Positions 37,603-48,420 of a DNA stretch of 64,000 bases are shown here, piece by piece. Source of the DNA: Dermanyssus gallinae. Taxonomy: Eukaryota; Arthropoda; Arachnida; Mesostigmata; Dermanyssidae. The DNA lies in assembly GCA_003439945.1 (NCBI GenBank), contig QVRM01000463.1, positions 372,001-436,000 on the forward strand, given 5' to 3'. Each line of letters begins with the position of its first letter. The stretch's first letter is position 1. The translations under genes and the position numbers were made by a program. Under the pieces are notes generated by a model. It saw only the letters and a program-made list of their open reading frames with translations, made no database searches and was not told where the DNA came from.

Positions 37603-38853
37603 TTAGGTTAGCGTGTGCTTCTTTTCGGTCGATGTCGTAGTTGTGTAGCCTGGGACGACCTTGAACAGCAGTTCCCACACTCGGGTTCGGACGGCCGTCG
37701 AGCAGAAGCAGTACACGTAAAAGTTACAGGCGATGTTGAAGAGCGCGAGCAGATTCGCGCAGAAGACGAAGATCTCTGGCAGCAGCTCGTTGATTCCGGA
37801 CGACCGCATCAGCAGGAATCGAAACACCGTCGGCGCGTTACAAACCACGAACAGTATCATGACGACAATGAGCAGACGCTTGAGGCGGTCCTCGTCGCTG
37901 TCGGCTGCGTCGGGCGACGCGATCGCCTGGCTGGCCCGACACTCGGACAGTTTGGCGCGACTCTTCTGGTGGTGCTTCAACGAGATCACCATGCCGACGT
38001 TGAGAATGACGACAATGAACACCGGAATGACCCTCGAGAAGATCTCGCGTATGCAAACGTAGACCCGTCCGTCCTGCTGCTCCTGAAACCGGCTCCACTG
38101 GCACACGTAGCAGCGGAACGACGGCAGCGTCGTGCTCTCGTCGATCGAGTGCTCGATAGCCATCAGCCGATAGTTGTACACCGACGGCAGGTAGAGCACA
38201 ATCGCCAGGAAGAAGCAGACTCCGATGCTCCAGTTCGGCCGGCCCGAAAACCCCCTCGTGCGCGCCTTCATCGGCACGGCGACGGCGTAGAAACGTTCCA
38301 TCGTGAGCGCGACGACGATAAAGTTGCTCGCGCAGATGAACAGATTGATGTAGGTGCAGCTGAGTCGGCACATGATCAGCGAGGGCAGGTAGCTTTTGCG
38401 GAAGTGGTCGACCGTCACGATTGTGCCCATGTCGAGGAGCAGAGCGGCCAGATCCGAAACGGCCAGCCAGTAGAGGCAGACAAACGTCCGACCTCGGAAC
38501 GTGCGCAGAACGGCCAGGTTGACGAGGTTGCCAAAGATGCCGAGCGCCCACACCGTCGGCATGATGTAGTCGAACGCCACGGTGCGAAGCATCGTGACTT
38601 CGGGTGAGGCCGCCGTCAGCTTGCCCTGCCAGAACTGGTTCGCGCAGCGGCTCGACGCCTCCGTCTGGTTAAGCGTGCGGAACACCCAGTCGGCGGGCAC
38701 CGCAGACGGTGCCTGCAGCCACAGCGACGACGTGCAGTTGTCGCCTTCGGCGTTGATGCACCCCATGGTGCGTGGCGGGCGGCAACAAGGGCGAAGCTTG
38801 TCGTCGACTGTAACTCGTCCTCTAGCTGGCGCTTCTTCTGTCACAACTGGCAC
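37603..38853 (-). CDS. Class A G-protein-coupled receptor, FMRFamide-receptor-like
   Basis: A complete seven-helix receptor of 416 codons in one exon, with stop TAA at 37603-37605. The extracellular N-terminus has glycosylation sites N39-C-T and N62-Q-T. Landmarks: TM1 with G108-N109; TM2 LAVSDLAAL (D134); C162 at the start of TM3, likely disulfide-bonded to ECL2 (C248, C251 or C267); TM3 end MERFYAV (E186-R187-F188, an ERF form of DRY); W208 in TM4; P277 in TM5; CNAP in TM6 (338-341, instead of CWxP); TM7 N377-F-x-V-Y (NPxxY with F for P). The intracellular loop 3 is acidic and serine-containing, and the tail ends in a Thr-rich stretch. It would sit in the plasma membrane and signal through G proteins to a peptide ligand. 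The exact ligand is unknown. An internal Met at residue 30 (ATG at 38766) is an alternative start and may fit better, since residues 1-29 are not receptor-like. Codon use is much GC-richer than the flanks, as expected for a conserved coding exon. Confidence 0.92.
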   Translation of the reverse strand: MPVVTEEAPARGRVTVDDKLRPCCRPPRTMGCINAEGDNCTSSLWLQAPSAVPADWVFRTLNQTEASSRCANQFWQGKLTAASPEVTMLRTVAFDYIMPTVWALGIFGNLVNLAVLRTFRGRTFVCLYWLAVSDLAALLLDMGTIVTVDHFRKSYLPSLIMCRLSCTYINLFICASNFIVVALTMERFYAVAVPMKARTRGFSGRPNWSIGVCFFLAIVLYLPSVYNYRLMAIEHSIDESTTLPSFRCYVCQWSRFQEQQDGRVYVCIREIFSRVIPVFIVVILNVGMVISLKHHQKSRAKLSECRASQAIASPDAADSDEDRLKRLLIVVMILFVVCNAPTVFRFLLMRSSGINELLPEIFVFCANLLALFNIACNFYVYCFCSTAVRTRVWELLFKVVPGYTTTTSTEKKHTLT

Positions 38854-39580
38854 AATGTCTGTTCACGCACGCGTTCCTGCTGCTCGGTGTGCGACAAATA
38901 CTACATTTTCCTCACCAGACGCTGATGCGCGTGTTCTAACAACAACCATCTAACAATGCGTTCGCGGTAAGGCGAACAATCCGCTCCAACTCGTTGTTCG
39001 CGGGGTAGACGCGTCGTCAGCGAGCTCATCTGTCCACTTTGTAAGGTAGCCGCCCGTCGTACTGTCGCGTAGATTACTATTATTATTATTGCCTGATGAT
39101 GGCGGAGTTCACAGTCGTCGTTGCGTCCGTCGAGGCGAAATGAGAGAAGATCCATCCCGTTCTGTGAGGGAAGCTGTCCGCGGCCGAAGGCAGGATCCGA
39201 TTGTTTGAGAGGGCGCTGCGGAGAGTGTATAGTATGTCTGTCTGTCTGTCTGTCTGGCCGTCAAGTTCACTCAGGCGATGCGATAGTGCTGCCGATCTGC
39301 CGTTCTATACGCAGCATAATGTATTTGCGTGAGTGTGATTGTTTGTATGTATGTATGTATGTTTGCATGTACGCGTATGGAAGTGGGAGGGGTGAGAGCT
39401 CGCAAAGCCAAGAGGCGATTTGGCGCGGCACATTCTCCCACTTCTCACTCTCTCTATCCGCGACGTTACGATCGCTGTGCAAGTGATGCGAGGATCAATC
39501 GGCTCAGAGGCTCACTGCTCGCTCGCACGATTAATCTCTGGCTGGTACTACCACTGCCGGTGTTTTTATTTTTTTTAAAA
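38854..39580. other. Upstream flank of the GPCR gene
   Basis: GC-rich region 5' of the receptor, which should hold its promoter or 5' untranslated exons on the minus strand. No TATA box is obvious. Microsatellites (TGTC)n at 39235-39256 and (TATG)n at about 39345-39362 lie 400-500 bp upstream. An (ATT)n run lies at 39077-39090. Confidence 0.45.
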
Positions 39581-39753
39581 AGATTTTCCGTAAGGCAATT
39601 GCCCGTGTACGATTTTTTCATGTCATGGCTAATTTTAATCCACTCCGGCATTTACCTTGTCTAAATTGGAAACCATGCAAACCAATTTAAGAATGGCCGG
39701 TCTGGGTCTCGAACCCAGCAAGGCAAAGGCTTTGCCACTAAGCCATCTTGCTC
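39581..39753 (-). mobile_element. SINE3 copy A
   Basis: Third tRNA-derived SINE family. On the plus strand it runs from AGATTTTCCGTAAGGC, through TTTACCTTGTCTAAATTGG, to TGGGTCTCGAACCCAG (B-box complement), then AAAGGCTTTGCCACTAAGCC and ATCTTGCTC. The same order is found at 57468-57652. A T-rich run (A-rich on the element strand) precedes the start, as expected for the 3' tail. Relative to copy B it lacks about 13 bp after the B box. Confidence 0.82.
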
Positions 39754-39771
39754 GATGATCCTGCATTAGTG

Positions 39772-40213
39772 TGAACAATACAACGACATAAAGCCAACTC
39801 CGACTGGCCAATCCGCCTTCATCCAATCTATATATCAAAACTATCTTACCCAAAAATATTATTTACTCGTAATCCTGGTAAGATATTGTACGTACCTTTG
39901 CATATGTGTTTATACATGCATGCGAACGGGTGTGTGTACGGGTGTGTGCGTGTAGGTCAACGGAAGAAAGAGAAAGCCATAGTTAAATAGAGAGAAGACA
40001 ATCCGAGAGAGAGAAATGAAACGACGGGGAGAGAGAAAGGCAGCGTGAGAGGAGAAGTGCCCTACACCTACACTTGCCGTGTGTTCATGGTGTCGCGCGC
40101 GACACACCTCTAAAGAATTATTTTTCTTTTTGCCGTTGAACTTGCGGGCTGAAAGCAGATGAAAACGATTAACGATCGCGGAGGCGGCAACGAAGAAAAA
40201 TAAGAAGGTGAAG
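39772..40213. other. Intergenic, purine-rich
   Basis: GTGTGTG-rich and GAGAGA-rich stretches (39925-40050) with no gene. The 22-bp sequence GCTCGATGATCCTG...GTG at 39750-39771 reappears at 40269-40290. Confidence 0.5.
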
Positions 40214-41165
40214 GGGAAGAAGAAGAAGAAGAAGAAGAAGAAAGCGAGTCAAAAGCGAGTTACCAGCAGCTCGATGATCCTGTATTAGTGTCGGCGCACG
40301 CAACGTCAACATCGTGATGCGATAATCTCATCTTGAATTTATGATTACTCCTACAATGACTATCACCACCACCACCGCTACCACTCGTGCTATTAGCACT
40401 ACTGCAGCTCCTCGAACCTCGACGAAGATGATGATGATGATGACGAAGACGAAGACATCGTCGTCGTCTAGATCCATGATGATCGATCGCCGCCGCCGCC
40501 GCCGATGTCCATCGGGTTGCATTCTGTATGCTGAAGCCTTGCCTTGGGATCGGCTTTACCAAGCGGCGGCAGCAGCGGCAGCTACGGGGTGGCCGGTGCC
40601 ATACCCAGATCTCTCCGCCTTGATCTCTGGCCCTCGAATGAAACCGTGGTGTCTGTCAATCCGGGCGCCAGTCGGATCGTCTCTCCCATCGCGTTCAGCG
40701 CCTCGATTCGGCCCGCCTACGCCTTATGATGGACGCCGCTGGCTTCTCATTGGTATTCGCCGTATAGGCAGACGGGCAGAGAGGCAACCAAGCACCGACA
40801 CTTCACGATGGTCCGGCCGGTTGTCGTTGTATCGGGGTATCTGCCATATACATAGGCCTGCCGTACATGGGCTTGCCCCGGCATGTTGTGTCTTTATTTG
40901 TTGCTGGACGTCCACGAATGGGTCATAAAGGTCCCTCATTCTTTGGATCGAGCTTGACACCGGCAACAGTACTGCGCAGGTACAACGCAGTACACCTGTG
41001 CGCATATTCTTCGCTATTGGTGTCGTCGTCATCGCGGTTATATTTGCTGCTGCTGCTGTTGTTGTTGTTGCGGTTGTTGTTGCAGTCGTTGTTGTTATCG
41101 CTGCGGTTGTCCCTGTTGTTGCAGAAGACCGAGCAACGATTTATTGTTCGTTCGCGAATATGACT
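40214..41165. other. GC-rich, microsatellite-rich block
   Basis: A dense set of trinucleotide repeats: (GAA)n at 40217-40242, (GAT)n and (GAC)n around 40425-40465, (CCG)n around 40487-40505, CAG/CGG repeats at 40565-40582, and (TGT/TGC)n at 41046-41095. Frames open on both strands (up to 195 codons, +) are explained largely by the repeats. The part at 40510-40900 is non-repetitive and GC-rich and could be an exon. No domain is recognised. Confidence 0.45.
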
Positions 41166-41431
41166 CCTTTGATTTCGGTGCATTAATAAATAAAAGGACC
41201 AGCCATTTTATTACACGCAGCAAGGTAACATTTGCACCGTATACATGATAATAGCAGCATACCCTGCCATACTACTGGATTCAAATTCAGTTCGAGTTTG
41301 CTTTAAACTTGATATGTAATTTACTCCTTGGATATTTGATTGTCAATTGACACCCGAAAGCTTCTGTGTGTATATAGATATTGAAAAAAGTGTTGCCAGT
41401 TCTCCGCGATTACATCGTACTCCGAAGTACG

Positions 41432-41436
<5 letters not shown>

Positions 41437-41527
<91 letters not shown>

Positions 41528-41528
41528 T
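41437..41528. repeat. (AT)n microsatellite
   Basis: About 42 AT dinucleotides, ending with ACATATATAC. Confidence 0.97.
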
Positions 41529-41778
41529 ACAATTTAGAAGTTTTAAAGGTAAAAATATAGTAAGAACGCTCCACCTTAATCACTGTGATTTTGCGTAAAT
41601 GCAAGTCAGTCTAGATATCTCTAAAATGCTGAGTCCGAGTATAGTGGCTTCATCTGATCAACACACGGTGGTCCTCCTAATTTCTGGGTGTCATCAATAT
41701 GGGAAAAGTGACTGAGTCGGACTCGATAATTGAAAGGCAGATTACAGCACTATCAAGCTAAATTCAAATGTTACATTG

Positions 41779-41779
<1 letters not shown>

Positions 41780-41834
<55 letters not shown>
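41780..41834. repeat. (AT)n microsatellite
   Basis: About 27 AT dinucleotides. Confidence 0.97.
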
Positions 41835-41839
<5 letters not shown>

Positions 41840-42316
41840 GCCAGCTGTCCACCTTCATGCTGAAAATATTCTTTTTTTAGTTTGTCTTTCTAGTTTTGAA
41901 TGGTGTGCTAGCCGCCGCCTAAACCACTGGTGCTACATTTACTTAAAGTAATTCTAAAATATGACTAGAATGTGCAATGCAAAATTAAAGACATGCCCAA
42001 TGGAAAACCTCTATATACATCCAAATAGAAAACGTTATTTATCTGCTAACCAAGGCTTACATTTAGGCAGTTTTAAACTTCAGCACATACATTCATTATG
42101 ATCATACTAATCATATCACTTACTTTGCATTCCAGAAATAACGAACTCAGTCCTTAATTGTTAGATCGTTTCCTACAGAAATTGTGATGAGATGATCACC
42201 TCTTCATCTTTTTTCACCTGCATTATCTCTCTAGTACTACTCAGTTGTCTATTTGGGTTTTTCGAGAAGGTGCATCTTCTTCCTCGTTGGAACGGTTGAC
42301 AATAGAAAGCAACTGC

Positions 42317-42359
<43 letters not shown>

Positions 42360-42452
42360 TCAGGTAATAGCCATACACATTCTTTTTGTTTTTAACTCTA
42401 GACCATCTTCCGTTCTCTATGGGCTTGTAATTCCGGTTTGCCATAGCGGTAA
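41835..42452. other. Intergenic with (AT)n tract
   Basis: An (AT)n tract lies at 42320-42356. No gene is recognised in the remainder. Confidence 0.55.
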
Positions 42453-42608
42453 CGCACCGAGGGCCGGACATGTTGAGATATCCAGAGTTTCTCCAAGGAT
42501 GCTTGTGGCAGCATGGACGCTGACTTTTAACGGTATAAGTTTTATCATCTATTTTCTGAAAGAGCATCGCTCAAAGAAAATTCGATCAAGATTGGGGACC
42601 AAACCGGC
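42453..42608 (-). mobile_element. SINE1 copy C, head truncated
   Basis: The plus strand shows GCACCGAGGGCCGGACATG, GTTTCTCCAAGGATGC, GGCAGCATGG, GAGCATCGCTCAAAGAAAA and TTCGATCAAGATTGGGGACC, the reverse complement of SINE1. Similarity stops at the B-box position, so most of the tRNA-like head is missing. Confidence 0.8.
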
Positions 42609-43147
42609 TATTGGCCTCAATGAAAAGGCTCAGTACCCGCTTCATGTACGGCATAAAACATTTTTTAAAGGAATTGAAGTTTGCCTCTGTCATATGCCTC
42701 AATATTCCTGTCCGGCAGTATACCAGCTCTGGAAAAGCTTTCTGCATAAAATGACGCACAGCTACGTCTGATGTCATCGAGTGCGCCGTAAAACACGCAC
42801 TCGTGTAATGAAGTCGAAAATCGAAATGGGAACGTGTTTACGAGTTCGACAGGCTGGCCACAACGACAAATGCTGTCATCTCTAACAAGTCGCCCTTCGC
42901 GGTGGAGTTTGCCATTTTTGGTCCTCCGGGAGTTTGTTTCCAGCCCATTTAAGCTGAAATATACTTCAACAATTTTGGTGATGGCACGATGTCTTTATAC
43001 ACACATCATATTTATTTACCATAGTTGTTGGTAGTAGGATTGGATTGACACACATGGTTTGCTACGAAATTATAACAATATCTTGTTCACACGCCGAACT
43101 TTTTAGAACATAATATCGACAGATATTGCACTCACAACACAACTTAC
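42609..43147. other. No recognised gene
   Basis: 42586-42777 is open on both strands for about 60 codons without a motif. If the cysteine-rich exon at 43148-43359 is real, this stretch would be its downstream intron. Confidence 0.4.
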
Positions 43148-43359
43148 ATACACAGTCGTTTATATCATAACATTCACCTTTGAGGCACATATAATGGTGA
43201 TAACCATGCCATGTTACCCTGCACAATAATGGTCGGTTACTTTGGAAGGCACGTTTCCATTTCTCTGAGCGAAAAGCAGGTCCATCTGTATAGTTACACA
43301 TAACAAAATGTACGTTTCGGTCTTCCCTGCATGCTCTGTACATGTCGAGTGTATTTGTA
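43148..43359 (-). CDS. Candidate exon of a cysteine-rich secreted protein
   Basis: On the minus strand this segment has six to seven cysteines in about 70 residues, including MCNYTDGPAF, LLCRVTWHGY and YMCLKGECYD. The motif C-x3-G-x-C followed by an exon end is common in small secreted arthropod proteins. A splice donor GTAAGT begins at 43147 (minus), right after DCV. Possible acceptors are CCAG ending at 43360 and GCAG ending at 43327. Neither has a good pyrimidine tract, and no signal-peptide exon was found upstream. The open frame itself spans 43062-43475. The protein family is not identified. It could be a real exon, a decayed one, or chance. Confidence 0.3.
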
Positions 43360-43479
43360 CTGGTCGGTAATATGTGTAGGACTAAGTTTTCTACCAGAGT
43401 ACGTTCTCCGCATAGTTTAGTGCTAGGGTAGCTGACGGGTGCTTGGTTAATCCCAGCACACGCTTCACAGAGCACGCCT

Positions 43480-43510
43480 TTACGCGGTCTACATTTTTGA
43501 GACCGCGTAA
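43480..43510. repeat. Perfect hairpin, 11-bp stem, 9-nt loop
   Basis: TTACGCGGTCT, spacer ACATTTTTG, then AGACCGCGTAA. Confidence 0.82.
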
Positions 43511-45383
43511 TGTTAGGTGCGGCGCAATTACTGGAAAACAGTTCTGTAGTATCGACGCAATTTTCATATTAAATATTTTCATTTCTGTGTCACGTCTCGA
43601 ATGTCTCCGAGTAGCATAATCGCAGCCGTGGCCTTTGCTCGCAGATGTTTTTATGAGCAACAATGACGTCATATGCGCATAATATGACCATGAACTATCG
43701 AGTTCATACAGCTAGCGGGCCCTTGTTTCATAATTGCGCTGAAAAAATCACAAAGAACGCCGACAATAGTAGGCTTCGACTGTGCTTAGTGCTCACCAGA
43801 GACACCGTCTCACAACTCTTCTTCCTTGGGAGCGCCCGAAAAACGGCACACAAATGTAGGCGATTGTCTACTGTAAATGGGCTGCATATTATGCACTATG
43901 CGTGTTTCATTGTGAACGAGAGCTCTGGCTTTGCATATATGCCCGCCCCGTTTAAGGATTGGTGTTAGGCAGCACATTGTTAAAGTGGTCTCTTGCTCTG
44001 TCAGCTCTTAGTGAATGCTTTACATACTTCTGAGTGTGGATCATATGCACTGCAGGATCTCGTTTCAGCTGTGGTCGCAAAAAGTCGCGCATACACTGCC
44101 CTCTGACGTGTCCTTAGCTTTCTATAGGACTTTCTATAACTAGTCTGTAACTGCTGCTGAGGCATCCATGTGCTCTTTGGCCTGATTTGTCCTTTTTTTC
44201 TTCCGTCCAAACTCAGCTAGCGGCGCGATACTGCAATATTGAAAACTCCTGAGGAGCGAGCTATGCAATGCTCATTCCGTCGGTGAGCAGTGCATATATG
44301 CACCCGTCGGAAAACAACAATGCATGTCAAGTCAAGTTGAGAGCACGACCCCTCCACCTCTCGTCGGCCTACCTCCGCCAACCATCTGGTCAAAGCCCTG
44401 CATATTCTGAACAGGCTTTTCTTGCCCCCGATAAGGGCCAGCCTGAATAAATTATTATATATGTGCATATATTATTTACCTTTATATTTTTGTCCTTCAG
44501 AGTACGGACTCATTTAAAAAACGGCAACGAGGATTATGCCCAGAGAACAGGGGAGGAACTTCCGTCTGTTAACGTTGTTCGACTTGTGACGTACGCGTCA
44601 CCGCCGATTGAACTTTCGTCATCATGTCATGCAAATAGTAAAGCCCTGCCTAACTCTAGTCAGTATTACTTTTAGCTTTTTCTCATACCTGCCCCATTGA
44701 ATTATCTTATATTGAAGTTAATGCCCATTCTACAAAAGCATTTCGGCACAAAAACGGTTGGACTGGACAAACTCAAACTCTGAGGGGACAAAAGTAATTT
44801 ACCTGAGTTTGCACCCTGCTGCGCCAGAATGTAAGATCTTTTTTTGTTTGGCGAAACGTGGCATTAGATGATAATTTGCCTATCAGACGAGCTAATTATC
44901 TAAGAAGCCGCTTCTCAGTAGTTCCTAAAGCTACTGCCCGCACACATCAACTATTTCTTTTCTAGTGTTCTTTAAGACACATCTATAAAATCCACTGGTA
45001 CGCTGCCAGTTTTTTATTGCGCAGACCATAGTGTATCTTACTCTTGTGCACACATTTTTGAAAATGCCAATATTCGTTCACATATTATGAACTAACCAAA
45101 CTTTTTTTATACAAGGTTGTTATATTAAATATTCGACAGGCATTTTTCAATAAATACTTACACTTTTATACAGGGAACAAGGCATTTTTAATTTTCCCAT
45201 TGCACAAATTGGAGTGAAAAATTAACGACATTGAAACGTCCGTTGACTGTACTCGACAAATATGATTGTACATTAAGAAGATAGTGCATGCGGACCTAAA
45301 TATTTTTTGCATTTTATGAGGAAGCATAACATATATGCAATAGGGTTTATATTGAGTTTGAAAACGGCCACACGCAGATAAAC
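43511..45383. other. No recognised gene
   Basis: AT-rich intergenic DNA. Open frames are all below about 100 codons and carry no recognisable motif. Confidence 0.5.
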
Positions 45384-45385
45384 TA

Positions 45386-46707
45386 CGAGATGTGTTCAAA
45401 AAGTATCGCGACTTTTGAATTTTCGCGGGTTACGTATATTCGAATTTCGATTTTTTGTGGCGTTATGTTGGTACTCATGTCTCTCACTTATGCCGACAAG
45501 CTCGGCTATTTTGAATGTTCACTTAATTGTTGACAGCTGCTTTGCTTGCACGTGTTTTGGATCGTCTTGGATTTTTACCTATTCAAAAAAATGGATCAAA
45601 GAACCTGTATCAAATTTTGTGTGAAAAACGAAATTAAGTGCGCGGATGCATTCCGATTGTTGACTGTGGCATACGGAGAAGCTACCTTGGACCGAAGCAA
45701 CGTTTATCGGTGGTACAAAATGTTCTCAGAAGGCCGAGAAGATGTGAACGACGAAGAGCGTGCCGGACGCCCGAGCACTTCAACAACAGACGAAAAAATT
45801 AATGAAGTGGAGAAAATGGTATTGGCCAATCGTCGAATCACCGTTAGAGAAGTTGCTGAGGACCTAAACATATCGATTGGCTCGTGCCATTCGATTTTTA
45901 TCAATGATTTGGGCATGAGACGGGTCGCCGCGAAATTCGTACCAAAATTGCTCAATTGCGACCAAAAACAGCATCGCATGAACATTGCTAATGAGATGTT
46001 GGACTCTGTCCGCGACGACCCAAATTTGCTCCAGAGGGTCATAACTGGTGACGAATCGTGGGTTTATGGTTATGACGTGGAAACCAAAGCTCAATCATCT
46101 CAATGGAAGCTGCCGCACGAACCAAGACCGAAAAAAGCGCGCCAAGTTCGGTCGAATGTGAAAGTTTTGCTGACAGTTTTCTTCGATTGCAGGGGCGTGG
46201 TGCATCATGAGTTCTTGCCACAGGGTAGAACGGTCAATAAGGAATATTACCTGCAAGTTAGGCGCAATTTGCGCGAAGCAATCCGCCAGAAACGCCCGGA
46301 TTTGTAGAAGAACAAAACTTGGCTTTTGCACCACGATAACGCCCCTGCTCACACATCGTTGCTTGTGCGCGAGTTTTTGGCCAAAAACAACACACTAATG
46401 ATGCCGCAGCCACCGTATTCCCCAGATCTGGCCCCCTGTGACTTTTTCTTGTTCCCTAAACTGAAGAGGCCCATGAAAGGACGACGTTACGCTACGCTTG
46501 ACGAGATAAAGACGGCATCGAAGGAGGAGCTGAACAAGATTAAAAAAAAATGGTTTTTTGAAGTGCTTCGAAGATTGGAAAAACCGTTGGCACAAGTGTA
46601 TAATATCTCATGGGGATTACTTTGAAGGGGACAAAATAGATATTCATTAATAAATGAATAATTTTTGAAAAAACACAAAAGTCGCGATACTTTTTGAACA
46701 CACCTCG
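45386..46707 (+). mobile_element. Mariner transposon, near-intact
   Basis: A 1322-bp class II element. Terminal inverted repeats of 32 bp lie at 45386-45417 and 46676-46707, starting CGAGATGTGTTCAAAAAGTA on the left and CGAGGTGTGTTCAAAAAGTA on the right, with one mismatch. Both sides are flanked by TA (45384-45385, 46708-46709), the duplicated mariner target. Inside is a transposase frame of normal mariner length, interrupted by one stop codon. The near-identical repeats and single lesion point to a recent insertion that can no longer make its own full-length transposase but might still be mobilised by a relative. Confidence 0.95.
45591..46625 (+). pseudogene. Mariner transposase, one nonsense codon
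   Basis: The start ATG at 45591 (MDQRTCIKF) is chosen because it matches the normal N-terminus; a farther upstream ATG at 45546 adds unlikely residues. The frame runs 345 codons to TGA at 46623-46625, with one in-frame TAG at 46305-46307 where relatives have tryptophan (RPDLW). The N-terminal half has the paired helix-turn-helix region (YGEATLDRSNVYRWYKMF, then DEERAGRP). The catalytic triad is complete: first Asp in TGDESWVYGYD, second in HHDNAPAH, third in YSPDLAPCDFF, with 34 residues between the second and third (DD34D). It would cut and paste the element by binding its inverted repeats. Translation stops before the second and third Asp, so the product is inactive. It resembles the FLJ37770/GVQW3-like mariner group. 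Confidence 0.93.
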
Positions 46708-46709
46708 TA

Positions 46710-47030
46710 TATGAGGTACGCCATCCAGTGTTGTTGTCAAACTATCTCTTAACGAGAGTTATTATCGTGAACGTCCAGACAGACCAAATATGCACTTAAG
46801 TACCAAAGCAGTTATGGACCATTAGTGCGGAAACTATAGAGATTCGGCAACTTTTAGGATCAGTGATCAGAAATGCATAATATAAAGAAGAAATGACACA
46901 TAACCTAATGAAAGTGTCTATTATGTTCTCTGTTTCGTTTGCTACCCCTTTGCATATATCGTTTCTCACTAAGTAAATGTGTAATCTTGAATGTGTAAGC
47001 TGTAAACAAAGTGTAAGAGCAGCCTATATA

Positions 47031-47100
<70 letters not shown>

Positions 47101-48391
47101 GTTTATTTTGTAAACACAGTTAACGCAATAACTGCGCGTTAATAGTTGTACGTTTATAAACGTTTAACCAAACTACAAGTAGCCGTAAAGGAGTTCCAGG
47201 CATAGAGCAGCCCGTCTGGCTAGGGTCCCGAAGACAGCAGTCAAATTTCCACGTCGAACATGTAGCGACAAAAACTCTGTCGAAAAAGTTTCAGAACGCG
47301 GATTGCTAGTGGTCACGTTAATGCCATTGCACACTTCGCTAATTGTTTTCTTATTCATCGGTTCAGAGTCGCTTAGTATCTCAAATGCAAATGAACGAAA
47401 GCCTATTGGATCCCTTACAGACAAATATTTGCGATATTTACTTGTTTACTGTATACCATGTACTTTCATGTTTACGGCATATTCAGCCTGTAGAGCCTGT
47501 AGACTGGCCATTAAAGGCTAGGGAGTCAGTCACAATTGCATCCCAGACCAGCGTCTTCCCGTTTTTGAATGCAAGCATAGTCGAGGGCGGACGCCGAACT
47601 TGCTTGAGAATGCGGATCCTCAGTTAGGAGGGTCCAAGGTAGACAGTAAACGTGTCCTAGCCGAGTCTAGCGACAGCTTAATCCTGTCCCGTGTCGTAGA
47701 GTTTAGTATGCAACACAGTATTGATACCACTACTGCAGGTTGGGAGGTGGTGACGGTACCAGGAATACCTAATCCACTCTTTGATATTACTAAAAAAAAA
47801 GTCCTAAGCTCTCGCAAACAAAGGCTCGTCCTGCATGAGGGGAAATGCATCGATCTGAGAACGGCAGATGTGGGACATTCTTGTGAGCAAGGTCCGCGTA
47901 GTGATAAGGCTCTGGCACACGCTCTCAAACTGCACTTAAAAAATGATTGCTGAGCACTTTGTTAAAGACGTTTTAGAAGTCTATTTTAACTAGGACCGTG
48001 TTAGCCGAGCGAGCCTACATCCGTCCGACCAGCGTAAATTGCCACCTCTGCGTCTCTTTGGGTTCCTAAAATAGGCATAACTTTCCAGAATTATAGCCCC
48101 GCAGTTTTGCTACGTACCACCGGATCTGTTCTGCTCGCGGATTTCGCTAGGTGGGGAACTATTGCCGCTGCCGTCCGGGGAACTATTACCCACTAGCGCG
48201 TAGAGAACGATATGCTGCTCTGTATTTCTAAATGCGTTATGCTAAAGTACGAAGCTCCAGAGTTTGGCCACATACAATACATAGAATATTTTTGCCCACA
48301 GCTAAAGGTCCACATGACCTTTATGTTATTCCCTCATATCGCGAAATGATTAGCAACTGATCCCGGATTGACGTGTGTGTTAGTGGTCATT
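46710..48391. other. Intergenic with a long (AT)n tract
   Basis: (AT)n lies at 47031-47098 (about 34 units). The frame 47600-47953 (+, up to 117 codons) has a protein-like composition (GWEVVTVPGIPNP), but no family match or start/splice support. Nothing else is recognised. Confidence 0.4.
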
Positions 48392-48420
48392 GTCGACATC
48401 TGTCTAGAGCAGATGTCGAC
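48392..48420. repeat. Perfect hairpin, 11-bp stem, 7-nt loop
   Basis: GTCGACATCTG, spacer TCTAGAG, then CAGATGTCGAC. Confidence 0.82.

Noticed and set aside
37615..38607. A 330-codon plus-strand frame opposite the GPCR
   Set aside because: It is the antisense shadow of the receptor gene. Its composition (Asp, Glu, Arg, Gln, His) is what a GC-rich complementary frame gives.
40341..40928. A 195-codon plus-strand frame
   Set aside because: Its first half is made of microsatellite-derived threonine, methionine and arginine runs, and neither half matches a known family.
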